In this document: in pieces, positions 53,440 through 64,000 of the stretch
How positions within the stretch are numbered: position 1 is the stretch's first letter
Layout of the letters: the number at the start of each line of letters is the position of its first letter
From: Bactrocera neohumeralis
Taxonomy: Eukaryota > Arthropoda > Insecta > Diptera > Tephritidae
Assembly (NCBI RefSeq): GCF_024586455.1
Contig: NC_065923.1
Coordinates: forward strand, 53,537,237 to 53,601,236
DNA: 64,000 bases
Reading direction: 5' to 3'
Position numbers and translations under genes: made by a program
The notes under the pieces: generated by a model
What the model was told of the DNA's origin: nothing
The model's input: only the letters and a program-made list of their open reading frames with translations
The model's database searches: none

Positions 53440-54560
53440 TTAGTTCCGTAAAATTTTGTCGAAACAAAGTTTAGAAGGAATACCCAAGACTTTGTTCATA
53501 ATTTTAAAATTCATAATTTGTTCTTCAAAAACAATGTCAACCCCTTTAAAAGGATCCCCTTGGCTACGATAGACATGTGACAATGTTTTTTCCAATTCTC
53601 GAAACAATTGTTAAATGCACGGAGTAGCCTTCAATGCGCGAAGAGACTCACGTTTAATGTCTTCAATTGACTCAAAACGGTTTTCCCGGAGGGCTCGTTG
53701 GAGTTTGCTGAATGGCTAGAAGTCCCACGGAGCTAAATCAGGCGAAGACGGTGGTTGCGGCGCGATATTGGTTGAAAATTTGGCGCAAAACTTACGAAGA
53801 ATCAATGCTGTATGTTGCGGTGCATTATCGTGATGCAAAAGCAAAGAGTCATCGGCTCTTAATTTCGGCCTCCTTTTACGAATAGCTTCACGCAAATGAC
53901 GCATAACATTTAAATAGTATTCATTGTTGATAGTTTGGCCGGTGGGAAGAAATTCGAAGTGCACCACACCTCGATAATCGAACAAAACTGTCAAAATAAC
54001 CTTGATATTTGACCTGCTTTGACGTGAGTTTTTCGGCTTCGGCTCACCTTTGCCACGCTATTCGGCCTATTGGTCACCTGTTTCCGGGTCGTTTATATAG
54101 ATCTAAGCCTATTCGCCAATAATAAAACATTTTATCATATCCTTGTAGTAGAAAGACATTGTTTCACAGACTCTGACGTGAGCTGTTTTTCGAAAAAAAC
54201 TGAGTGATTTTGGTGCCAATCGTGCTTTCACTTTTGAATTGATCATTCAAACTTGTTTTCACTGATCATCCCGATATTCCAGCGATACCAGTAAAGTCTC
54301 CAACTGTTTATCGTCGATTCTCAAGCACCAATTATTTTATTTTATTGAAGTGTTAATCATGAGTTGTTGGCCGTCCTGGACGTAATTCCTCGTCAACGTT
54401 CTCGACTCTCTTTAAATAATTTGTACCAATCAAAAACACTCGCTCGCTACAAAAAATAAACACCGAAGGCCTTTTCCAACATTTTGAATGTTGCGGTAAC
54501 AAAACATTGATTCCGCTCACAAAATTTAATGGAAATTCTTTGAAATTCAATCACTTAATT
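53440..54560 (-). mobile_element. Mariner remnant with HHDNAPQH site preserved
   Basis: Minus-strand frames run from MNFKEFPLNFVSG (start at 54550), SVFIFCSERVFLIGTNYLKR and VDEELRPGRPTTHD (54410-54353). After a gap come MTVLFDYRGVVHFEFLPTGQ, TINNEYYLNVMRHLREAIRK, LLLHHDNAPQHTALILRKFC and APQPPSSPDLAPWDF (53994-53716). Further C-terminal scraps follow down to about 53440. The HHDNAPQH catalytic block and the SPDLAP-D block are both still readable here, unlike in the sister copies. The region with the first catalytic Asp is deleted or unreadable and frameshifts are present, so it is inactive. Confidence 0.8.
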
Positions 54561-54579
54561 TACTTCAGAAAGACAAGCC

Positions 54580-57125
54580 TATATTAAACACTAATGATTA
54601 TTTTCATGTGACATTTGGCACAAATCTCACTGATAGCCATTCCAACCTAAGAAAAAAATATTTCGACGAATAGGTATTCGCGTGAATTAATTAACTTTTG
54701 TTTCTCACAGTAGTATATGACAAATTAGAGCTAATTGTTCATTAAACTAACTAAATTATATAGCGATTTTCGATCTTGGTCAGTTGAAAAATCAAACGAT
54801 CATAAGATAACTTACGCCACGCAGTAAGTACCAACTAAGTACCACTCAACATTCGCTGGATTATGTAAAAGAATAGTTTTAGATTAAATCATTGGAAGCT
54901 GAGGAATGCCTTACGTCTCTGGCTAAAGACATGTAATCTGCATTTACTGTTCTTAGTGTCAGCTATACGCTTGCCAAAGCTTATTCATCTTCTGGAAAGA
55001 TATGACGACTTAATGCCGCGTTACTTAATTCCCCCTTTCCTTAATAGAAAAAATTAACCATAAACTTAAATGGTTCCATTGCTTTAAACAGAGGTTAAAG
55101 GTTGTTCACTTTTTCGTTCCCTTCCATAACTAAAAGGCTGGATACACAAATGATGTCTACGTGAATACCTCTCTAAAAAACCTTACACAGGGAAACTATG
55201 TAAGTTTTCTATTCAGCTTTTCTGCTGAAGAGGATTATATCAAGGCTTCTTTGCTTTCTTCGTCTATTGATACTATTGGTAACTTAGTTGTAATTAAAGT
55301 GTTTAGGTCAATTGTTGTTTTATTAATATTTGCATTCTTTACTCGAAGTCTGAACTTGACATATTTGGTTTTCATCTTGGAATTTTAATGCAATTTATTG
55401 GTATTTCTTCAAATATATTAAATTATAACTTTTTCAATAGCAACATCTCGCGGTTTCTTGAAAACTATGTATCAACTAAATTTTAAGTAAGACTTACTAA
55501 AGGAAACTTCAAACACTAGCGGTAATATATGAAAACTAAGACGCATTGGATCTATTTTACACAATCTTGCTAGCTAAGTGATATTCATTTTGTAGGTATA
55601 TCACTAATTGTTCCATCCAAGTTGAACCAATCAAGACTGTACATCAAAGAAACAGAAAAACCCAACAACATTTATTCGTTCAATCTCAGATTAATACTAA
55701 AATACATTTTATACATTTATAATGCTCATACCTCGGACATTGTCATTACGATGATGCCATATCACATCAAATAAATACTCCCTATTTATACATTTGCTGT
55801 ATAAAACTAGGATTCAATCATGCCCATGCTCAGCTCATATGCCATCAATATTGTATTTAGGTGAAAGCACATAAAAATCGTCGAGCGCAAAGTAAATAAT
55901 TTTATTTGAATTTTTCTCCTTTTTGAATTCATATTTTATGCAAATATTTGGAAAGCAAATAAAATATTTTCCAAATTGTGGTAACATAAGTACATAAATG
56001 CCTAAATAAACGTTAATTAATTGTGGGTTTATAAATAAACTTGATAAAATAAAATAATATATTTTTCATAAATATTTTATGATTTCATTTCACGTACATT
56101 AGGGTGAGAAAAAAAATTAACCTGTTGAATTTTAAAAATATTTTCTCACTTTGCCAAGCTTTTAAGTATACAAACTTCTGAACGAATTTTTTAATTTCTT
56201 CCTCTGGAACGGATATTTTGAAAACTTTTAGTCTTTTCGTAAGTTATGCGGTTTTGATCGAAATTACTTGTTGTAATGGCAAGCTTTGAGTACACATCTA
56301 CGCTTTTCAAAGTTAGCCAAGCAGCACTCCTTGCAGAGACTTTTTCCCTGTATTTAGGTTTATTAAATCTCTTAACTTAATAGTTAGTTGGCTCACCCAA
56401 CAAATATACAAACATATCGCAACATTTAATATTTTTGCATAAAATTAAAAAAACGTACAGAACAAAAAACAACTGAGCCATAATATAAACCGTTATGTAA
56501 TATGATTATGTATGTTTGAAAATACTTTGCTTCGTCTATTTTTGGCTCTATGAATATATTTCGCAACATGCGGCACATTTCATAAATTCTCTTGGACGTT
56601 AGTCAATATTTTATGAAGGCATAATTTGTTGTTGTCATAGCACACACAGCAATTAGTAATGTACCGCCGAGTCCCATTTGTGACCACCAATTAGCAGAAA
56701 ATGTCACTCATCAATAGCAAAATTGCCACAGAAAAACCGCAAATTTCGCACACAGAGGACACCTGCACTAAATTAATTTCAAAATTGAATAGTGACGGCT
56801 GGGGAATAAAAGCTAGAAAATTTGTACAAAGAATGCGAGAGTGTTGCCCTCTTCTACAAAAGTTTGTCATACTAAAATTTTACTTATGCTTTTATGTTTT
56901 GAGAAAAAATGAGAAGGAACCCGACGGAAGACTGGAGCGAGATTACTTCTGTTAGGTTTTTGAGTCAACGGTTTGCCTATTGATTGCTAGTGATACAAAT
57001 AAAACTTTTAAGTTTCTTGCTAAAATTTTTAACCGTTTTGTTGGCTAGATATTCTCAAATTATTCTCAAATTATATTCTCGAATTATTGTATCTTTGAAT
57101 TTATTGGTAGAAGCATTGAGCTGTA
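54580..57125. other. No gene supported
   Basis: AT-rich. An 84-codon frame at 56701-56955 (MSLINSKIATEKPQISHTED onward) and a hydrophobic 75-codon frame at 55161 have no homology, splice or promoter support. Confidence 0.35.
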
Positions 57126-57129
57126 TTCC

Positions 57130-57700
57130 GATGAAGGGATCAATCTAAAGAAATGTCTGTACTTATCCAAAAGAGCAAATCCAAAGTGAAAACGATGCTC
57201 ATTCTCTTTTTTGGCATCAAAAGCATCGTCCACCATAAATTTGTTCCTCCTGGACAAACCGTCATCGCCAAGTTTTACGTGGAAGTTCACAAGAGACTCA
57301 AACGAGGGGTCAATCTGGTTCGACAAGACATCGCAGCCAATTGGAAGTTGCACCACGACAACGCCCCGGCTCACACCCCTTTCTTGTGGTCAGTTTCGCA
57401 ACCAAGGCCGGCATCCCAACGCTTCCGCAGCCGCCCTACAGCCCAGATGTAGCCCCCGAACTTTTTTTGTTTCCTTGCTTGAGAACACGGACGAAAGGCA
57501 AGCATTTTGAAACGACAGGGGGAATCCCCCTGTCCGCAGCTCTCAAAGCTATTCCTTTCGTGACGCCTTCAATGCTTGTAAATCGCACTGGCAGCGCATC
57601 GACGCAGAAGGAGCCTATTTTGAAAGTTTTTAAAGAATTGAAACAATTGGTGCAATAATTTTTTTGAATCGATTCAGTCTTATTACTTTCCGGACTAACC
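57130..57700 (+). mobile_element. Mariner-like transposase C-terminal half
   Basis: Plus-strand frames read KSKSKVKTMLILFFGIKSIV, HHKFVPPGQTVIAKFYVEVH, KRLKRGVNLVRQDIAANWKL and HHDNAPAHTPFLWSVS. After a frameshift they continue GIPTLPQPPYSPDVAPELFL, FPCLRTRTKGKHFETTGGIP, LKAIPFVTPSMLVNRTG and so on to a stop at 57656. HHDNAPAH and PPYSPDVAP are well preserved. The N-terminal DNA-binding half is missing and one frameshift splits the rest. GTTAGTCCGGAAAGTAATAA near 57682-57701 (reverse strand) is a likely end. Confidence 0.75.
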
Positions 57701-57704
57701 CTGC

Positions 57705-57955
57705 ATTAACTTTTCTGCACTCTTTGTATAATTTTTTGTGTAAACTACTAAGTACCGACTGATTGGGTGAAACTCAAGTTCACATTTCTTTTTTGGAGCC
57801 ACACTTATCATTGCCTCTTAAGCTATCAAGTAACTTTGTATCACATGTCCATAATATTTTATTAAAGAAATTAAAAATATTTATTTTAAATTTGAAAAAA
57901 ATAAACGGGAAACGAAACCAAGAACTATGTTTTACTCGTATTAATAAGAACCCCG
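57705..57955. other. Spacer, nothing seen
   Basis: AT-rich gap between two transposase remnants. Confidence 0.35.
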
Positions 57956-57959
57956 TCCA

Positions 57960-58440
57960 TTAATGCTTTGTTGGCGGTCCGATACTCTTATAGCTGTCGA
58001 AGATCACTTTCTCTTAAAGTCTTGAAGGTCTTTGGTCACTTTTTTTGTTGCCTTCATTTCTTTTTTTAATAAATCCCAGTATCCCTCAATCGGCAAATAG
58101 GTGGATTCACTTCACGAGGTACTAAAATCACTCCATTCCGTTGGAACCACTCTAAGGCTGTTCTACTATAGTGACATGAAGCGAGGTCAGGCCAAAAAAG
58201 CGTGGACACTTCTTTTGGCTTAGAAATGGGAGCAATCTCTTCTGCAAACATTCCTTCACATATATTTCTCTGTTGATTGTACCCAATGTAACGAATGAAT
58301 CTCTTGCCATAATTGATTGATACCCTGAAGTCATCTGAAAACAGAATTTTTCTATCACTCACAGGTATTCTGTAACCTGCGACTTTAGATTTTACAACAT
58401 AAAATTTCATTATATTGCATCATCTCATATTTTCATATGA
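57960..58440 (-). mobile_element. Tc1/mariner-superfamily (maT-like) C-terminal fragment
   Basis: In two minus-strand frames: SFVTLGTINREIYVKECLQK, RLLPFLSQKKCP, then STLFWPDLASCHYSRTALEW and FQRNGVILVPREVNPPICRL. A decayed tail resembling IE-YW-LLKKEMKATKKV follows. This is the region of the second catalytic Asp (FWPDLASCHYS) and the NPPNCPELRPIE motif. Here the latter reads NPPICRLRDTGIY, so the third acidic residue region is broken. It ends at about 58440 near the next transposon. Confidence 0.7.
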
Positions 58441-58599
58441 TCAGGGATTTATCCGATTTATATCGGTTCTGCCTGTTTGTTTAAAGTAAACACCGTATTT
58501 TATGATCATTTATTTTACATTATCAGTAGACTAACGGTGTCCGAATCGGTTACGTGTTCTATGTTTGGGTAGCAAAACGTTTCTGAGTTCGCATTCTTT

Positions 58600-60230
58600 T
58601 ACGTTTTTGATATTAGTGTGTTTTAGATTTTTAGGTACAATGCCTAGGCAGTGCGCAAATATTGGCAACAGTGCGGATGTGTGCGGAGAACTAACTTTTA
58701 AATCGCAAAAACGTAATTTTACTCCGCCTGTGCTAAAAGCTTACAAACTGTATTTTGGTGTTAAAGTTGGGGGCCAAGACAAAACATGGGCCCCTCATAT
58801 CTGTTGTAAAACTCGTAAACATTGTCAGCAGCTTGGTTAAAAGGTTCAAATCGTAAAATGCCCTTTGCAGTGCCAATGGTTTGGAGAGAACCTAAAGACT
58901 GCTGCTATTTTTGCTTCACGAATAATAAAGGTATTGGATCGAAGTCTAAACAAACGGTTAAGTACTGTAATTTACCATCAGCTTTAAGACCTGTCAAGCA
59001 AAGTGAACAACTTTCTATTCCAAAAGCACCAGAATCTTGGAATCTCGATGAAGAACTAGAATCGACTAGCTCTTCAAGTGATGTTACAGAAACCGCAAAG
59101 GAAGTGACAACCGATCCTTTATTTGATCTACCAGGATGTTCAACAGTGCCGCATCTAATTTCACAGGGTGAATTTAATGACTTAGTTCGAGATTTAAGGC
59201 CTTTAAAATCCCAGTCCGAACTTTTAGCATCCCGACTAAAAGGTTGGAACCTTCTCCAAAGTGATGTAAATATTACCTTTTACAGAAAAGGGCAGAGAGA
59301 TCTGACAAATTGCTTTCTTCAAGAAGGGGATCTAGTATACTGTTCAGAAGTTAACCTTTTGCTTAACGCACTAGGACAGAAACATGATCCACGTGATTGG
59401 CGTCTATTCATTGATTCCTCTAATCTTAGTTTAAAGGCGGTATTGGTTCATAACGGTAACAAATATTCATTTGTGTTCTTAGCTCATGCGGTTCATGTGA
59501 AGAAATCATATGAGAATACGAGAATTCTTTTAGAGAACATCCGTTATCATGAGTATGGTTGGACAATATGTGGAGACCTAATAGTAATAGTCCTTCTTCT
59601 TGAAATGCAACTAGGATATACGAAATATTGTTGCTTTCTTTGCGAATGGAACAGCCATGCGAGAGACAGTGTACAGACACAGTGGCCAGTACATTAGGCA
59701 CTCACTCCGGGACAAAAAAACGTTACCAGTGAACCGCTAGTTGATCCCAAAAAGGTATTACTACCAACTTTGCATATTAAATTGGGTTTAATGAAGAATT
59801 TGGTTAAGGCAATGGACAGAAATGGAAGATGGTTCTTGTATCTGATACAAAAATTTCCAAGAGTCAGTGAAGCAAAAATTAAGGAGGGCATATTTGTGGC
59901 TCAATGAAACTGAAATACGAGCCTGGAGTGCCTTTAAAGGCGTTGTTAAAATTTTCCTGGAAATGTGTAAGCAGACAATTGCAAAGATCTTGTGACTAAA
60001 CTACTTACTGCCTTTAAAAAATGGGTTGCAACATGTCCCTTAAAATTCACTTTCTGGACTCCCATCTGAATTTTTTTCCCTGAAAATTTAGGGGCCGTAA
60101 GTGACGAACATGGGAGACGGTTCCACCAAGACATTTCTGTTATGGAGAAACGGTACCAAGGCAAGTGGAGTGCTAGTTTGCTTACCGATTACTGCTGGAC
60201 ATCGACAGTAACATTTTAAGGTACTCTTTG
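58600..60230 (+). pseudogene. Broken transposon-type gene of an uncharacterised animal family
   Basis: 58640-58840 reads MPRQCANIGNSADVCGELTF, YKLYFGVKVGGQDKTWAPHI and CCKTRKHC. After a frameshift near 58830, 58822-59697 (291 codons) reads MPFAVPMVWREPKDCCYFCF, DLRPLKSQSELLASRLKGWN, LINGUISTIC gaps aside RDWRLFIDSSNLSLKAVLVH, NGNKYSFVFLAHAVHVKKSY and WTICGDLIVIVLLLEMQLGY with TKYCCFLCEWNSHA. Broken frames continue to about 60220 with EPLVDPKKVLLPTLHIKLGL, VSEAKIKEGIFV and RRFHQDISVMEKRYQGKW. I recognise the set (MVWREP-D-CYFC, WRLFIDSSK-SLKAVL, ICGD, GYTK--CFLC, LHIKLGL, FHQDI) from a multicopy protein of aphids, cnidarians and other animals, usually annotated only as uncharacterised. Conserved Cys pairs suggest zinc binding. 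Multi-copy spread implies a mobile element, but I cannot name the superfamily. Confidence 0.7.
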
Positions 60231-60329
60231 GTTAATAAAGTAATATCACAATTATATGTACATCAATTGCTGTTTTTTTAACATAAATTCTCATTGCAAA
60301 AAAACTATAGGTGATAGAAGATATCTGTA

Positions 60330-60560
60330 GCTATTTTCTGCATTTCTGGCAATTTTTACGTAATAAATACTTTGTTCTATTAATTCCACAAAAAACAAGT
60401 GGATTTTTGTTTACCAGTTACCCGGCTGTATAAAATTCCTGTCCAGGCAACTGAGACAAGTCCGCTAATACGTAGATCTCGCCATCCATTATGCAGCATT
60501 CGAATTTCTTAACAACATCTTTCGTCAGCTTCTTAGCTCGTTGTTTTGCGGTTCCGTCTT
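60330..60560 (-). mobile_element. Tc1/mariner (maT-like) central fragment
   Basis: The minus strand reads AKQRAKKLTKDVVKKFECCI and MDGEIYVLADLSQLPGQEFY then TAG and a stop. This is the block holding the first catalytic Asp in the maT-like family (MDDETYVKADF-Q-PGQ-FY). The second D/E of MDDETY is changed here (MDGEIY). Together with 57960-58440 it may be the other half of one element interrupted by the 58.6-60.2 kb insertion. Confidence 0.6.
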
Positions 60561-60739
60561 GTTTACCTCAAAGCACTTCAATCGATGTGGCATTTATTAC
60601 ACCCAGTCATGGCGAAATATCCTCCAATAGTACAATCGTCAGAGTTATTGCTTTGCAGTCGAGGTGAAAGAAATCCAAAGAATTATTTATATGCAGAAAA
60701 ATGATACTTGGGAATCACGGCAACTTTCTTATAACTTAA

Positions 60740-60890
60740 ACTAATACAGTTGAACTACCCTAACTCTGCTGATGCGAGAATTCAGAAAAAAACTTCGAGT
60801 TATGGAAGGAAATTTGTATGAAATTTGACTTCTAGTGCTAATTCAAGAGTTCGAGTTATGGATAATTTCGAGTATTGAGACCAAAGATTG
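60740..60890. repeat. Pogo/Tigger-type terminal-repeat scrap
   Basis: 'cagttgaactaccctaactc' at 60749 and the recurring 'ttcgagttatgga' words (60797-60809 and 60850-60862) look like the terminus of pogo/Tigger-type elements, which often read CAGT-GAAC--C-TAACTCG. No transposase accompanies it. The call is from wording alone. Confidence 0.4.
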
Positions 60891-60894
60891 CTGA

Positions 60895-63335
60895 TCTTCG
60901 CTTTGCGTATAAAGGAAATATGTACTTATAATATAAATCAGCAATCATAAATTCCAATGGGTTTAACAAGTTGAGAACATATACATACGTATCACGAACA
61001 ACGACCAGACGTAACTAAGACCGAAATAAGAAATGTAGTTGCTATTTCCTATTATTTACTACAAATAGGTATTTGAAGAACCGTCGCAAAATGACCACTC
61101 ACGAAGAAACTCGTGGCACAATTAATAATCGTAACTATTTCAATAAAAAAGAACTAATGATGTGCATCAATTATATTTTAAAGATAATGCAATGTCCGCA
61201 CCTTGCTTGTCCCTTCATTACCACAACCGTTATGGCTCAATTAAAGCAGCGCCGAAGGCTCATTAGAAATTCCGTTAAAAGTTAGTTTCGCTGGAGAAAA
61301 TGAAATAACCATTACAACAAACAATGTAGCCTTATGTCTTCATTACTATCCACTTGGAGCTTTTTTACCATAGTTTATTTTTTCAACTTTTAATAACAGT
61401 TTTTTTCCAAAGTACCCGCTGGAAGTAATGAACTTTTTATTAGATCGGTAAATTAAGGGAAAAGTTGCGCGAAAATTTTCGTTAACTCAAAATTAGTTTT
61501 CATTTAACAATATTTGTTATATTTATATACAATACATACATACGCGTATTTTTCAGCGAATGCTGCCCGCTCGCACAGCTGACCGGATAACAGGCTGGCA
61601 GCAGCTGCACCAGCTTAATATCGTGAGCAATTTATGTAAAGCATTTCACCGCCAATAAAGTGCAGCGTGTGCACTCGCGCGCTCACGAAGGCGCATAAAA
61701 ACAAGCACAGCAAAATCGGAAAAAAAAGCTTTTATGGCAGCCATTCTTGCATTCGCTGCTTTCCTTATACGCTTTATGGCGCAAAAGGCATCGAAAGTCT
61801 CCTCGGAAGTCCTTCACTACTTTCATTTCCCACTTTAAGTTTCCGTTGCTGCACTTCAATTTCTTTTAATTTTCTCCTTTTTCCATCATTTCCTTTGCGT
61901 TGCCGCTTCAAAGTATGTTTTGTGCGCTGAGCTCTTTCCCGACACGGCGCCCGGATACATACACTACGCACCCACCTGGTATTGCCCCACCTGTGTTTCT
62001 GGTGGCACTAATATCAACTTTTTCAAACCTCAAAAAAAACGGGGAAAAAAACGAGAAACAGCAAAACGCAGAGAGGCGTATCAAAAAGAAAGTTAAATTA
62101 CAATAACACCATTATTTAAGCAGCGCTTTTTAGTTGTTAGCAAAGCTGGTTGCCATAATTCTGCATTGCTGCGGCAAATAATGCGTTGCGAGTGGGTTTC
62201 ATAATAAAAAGTTCTCACTTATTCTGTTTCGAATTTAATCAGAGTTCATAATTATAAAACACTTTTTTGTTGTTTTATTCGTGTTGTATTTTACTGGGCA
62301 TATTTTCGAGATAAAACTCGAAGTTGAGTAAATACTACCTTTCACAAAAATAGTGACGTTTTCTCAGACAGAATTATCTACAAATATTTGCCTTTGAAAG
62401 AGTCTGTTCTGATGAACTCGAGACGTAGCTCTAAAATAGACTCAGTGTGATTGTAGTTATTCCACTTGGACCTTGACTTGGAAAATCTCTCACCATTCGG
62501 ATTGTCTATCCAGGAGTGGAAAACACCATAAACAACTGAGACTCCCACTTGAACAGCGGTGAAAGGTAGTGCAAATAGAAGTGAGATCTATCCAAATATT
62601 TTCAAAAAATTTGATTCGTATATTCTGTAACTAATTTACAGACTCATATTCGTCTGAAAATTTTTTAAAATATTTCAATAACAAAAAAGCTAATAACTAA
62701 TAAATCTTTATATTTCATATCTATATCAACATATAATATTTATATCACCATTCGAACGGTCAACGCAATGCAATGCTAGTGTTAATGGACACAATTACTC
62801 TGAAATATAAAATAAATTCTTTTTTTTATTTTTTGCGCAATTAAATAGAGTATACGAGGGGTATTCACCGCATAGCTCACTTGGCTTGGTTTGGCTCCCA
62901 ACAACATTAAATGCCACCCTTTGTTTCTAACCACAATATCTTTAAGAATAATGAGCAAAAACATCACAGCAAGCAAGTTTACAATCATTTTTTTCTGCAT
63001 GTTTTGTATATAATTCTACAATAACCTCACTTTTGATCCAAAAAATTATATTAGCATTACGACCAAGATTATTTTTAGTTAATATTCAACGCTGCCATTG
63101 TGTCATTTTTTTTCTAACGATAGAGGGGTAATTTGGCATAGGAAATCGCAATAGCAAAGTCTAAATAGCTTGAAACAGTGGGCGTGTCGTAACAAATCTC
63201 TTAAACCGTTCAAGTTAAAATAATCACATTCGCTCAACATAAATGCTATAAGAGCTCCTGCTAACAATGTGAAAATGAATGAAATCGAATCATAACCCCG
63301 CGCACTCTCCATCTATAAACACCCGAAATATTAAA
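60895..63335. other. No gene supported
   Basis: AT-rich flanks with a GC-richer, non-repetitive block at 61555-62010 containing pyrimidine-rich tracts. Small open frames at 61073, 61667 and 62782 (minus) have no support. Confidence 0.35.
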
Positions 63336-63339
63336 TTTT

Positions 63340-64000
63340 ACCACCAAGATGGTATTAGACGGCTTTATAAGAGCCGGGGTTAAAATTAGACAATGGCGTG
63401 GCACCGCCCTTCTTTAGGTGAAAGCATTAACCTGCTCGACTGATTTCAACTAAATTCGAAACATAACATTGTTATGATATTCCTATGTTACAGTATGAAA
63501 ATTGACGAAATCGGACTGCAACTGGAAGTAGGCTTGCAATATAGAAAATTTCAATCCCATTTGATTCTTTCACTTTCTTGCATACAAATCAAGAAGCAAT
63601 TAATATAATCAGTGAGCATTTTGCTCGTAAAGTGTCTTTGAAGTGTGCCCAAAAATTGTCTGAATCAAACCACAACTGTTTAAGCCCCTAAGCACCGATT
63701 AACTGGACCCCGGACATAAAGTTGACTTTTGATAGAAAATATCGGTCAAGGTGTGAGGTATATAATTGAAATCCAGAGAAAATTCTTCCTCATAATAGTA
63801 TGTCTGTGTATCAAAAAATAAGTTTAATCTGGTCAATACTTTGCTCAGCCCCGTTTTACCTAATACTTATAAAGATTTTCGAACTTCCGGGTGACTTTAT
63901 GCTGAATATATCCGCCAATGTTTCAGTTGTCTAAAATGAAACCTTATATCCAATAGGTCGGTCAGAGTACGAGGGTAATATAGTATGTATGTACATATAT
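63340..64000 (+). repeat. Dispersed tephritid-type repeat, runs off the window
   Basis: Ordered phrases 'ttaccaccaagatggtatta', 'gacggctttataagagccgg', 'ggcgtggcaccgcccttc', 'tcctatgttacagtatgaaa', 'aaatatcggtcaaggtgtga' and 'taatatagtatgtatgtaca' belong to a high-copy family I recognise. The middle matches 37640-37760 in this window. It encodes no protein and is cut by the window edge. Confidence 0.7.

Overview
The window looks like AT-rich, repeat-laden chromosomal DNA of a higher fly. The many mariner copies, an R1-clade LINE and RTE and Jockey LINE pieces point to an insect. Several dispersed repeats match families I remember from true fruit flies (Tephritidae: Bactrocera, Ceratitis and relatives). 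That family-level placement comes from memory and was not searched. No tRNA, rRNA, CRISPR array or prokaryotic operon is visible.

One intact host gene is clear. It is an intronless reading frame of 580 codons at 1433-3175 (+) with its own TATA box, initiator, poly(A) signal and a cluster of TAGteam/Zelda-type CAGGTA sites upstream. This is the architecture of an early zygotic (pre-cellularisation) gene. The protein has a nuclear-localisation-like patch, about 240 residues of degenerate repeats and a duplicated acidic amphipathic C-terminal motif. I do not recognise its family.

From about 3.5 kb onward the window is intergenic or intronic sequence packed with transposon debris. Left part (3.5-18.5 kb): a Jockey-type LINE with a large deletion, a TTAA-flanked MITE, a broken transposase/DUF4806-like element butted against a mariner, an old LINE RT, and a mariner split by a MITE with 7-8 bp flanking duplications. 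Middle (18.5-34 kb): two possible small coding exons near 19-21 kb, a fold-back mariner derivative, further mariners, an RTE tail and an R1-clade LINE carrying a perfect 24-bp inverted duplication inside its RT. Right part (35-64 kb): two richer, less repetitive blocks that look like promoter or 5'-exon sequence (35.0-35.8 and 40.0-40.6 kb), a Helitron helicase remnant, a Tc1-like element, a pogo-like element with clean termini, a possible 5' exon with start codon and donor (52448-52769), several more mariners and a broken 1.6-kb transposon-type gene around 58.6-60.2 kb.

All transposase and RT genes seen here carry frameshifts, stops, deletions or lost catalytic residues, so none looks autonomous. 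The long stretches with exon-like islands would fit introns of one or more large genes whose main coding exons lie outside the window. That is inference. Boundaries of degraded repeats are approximate.
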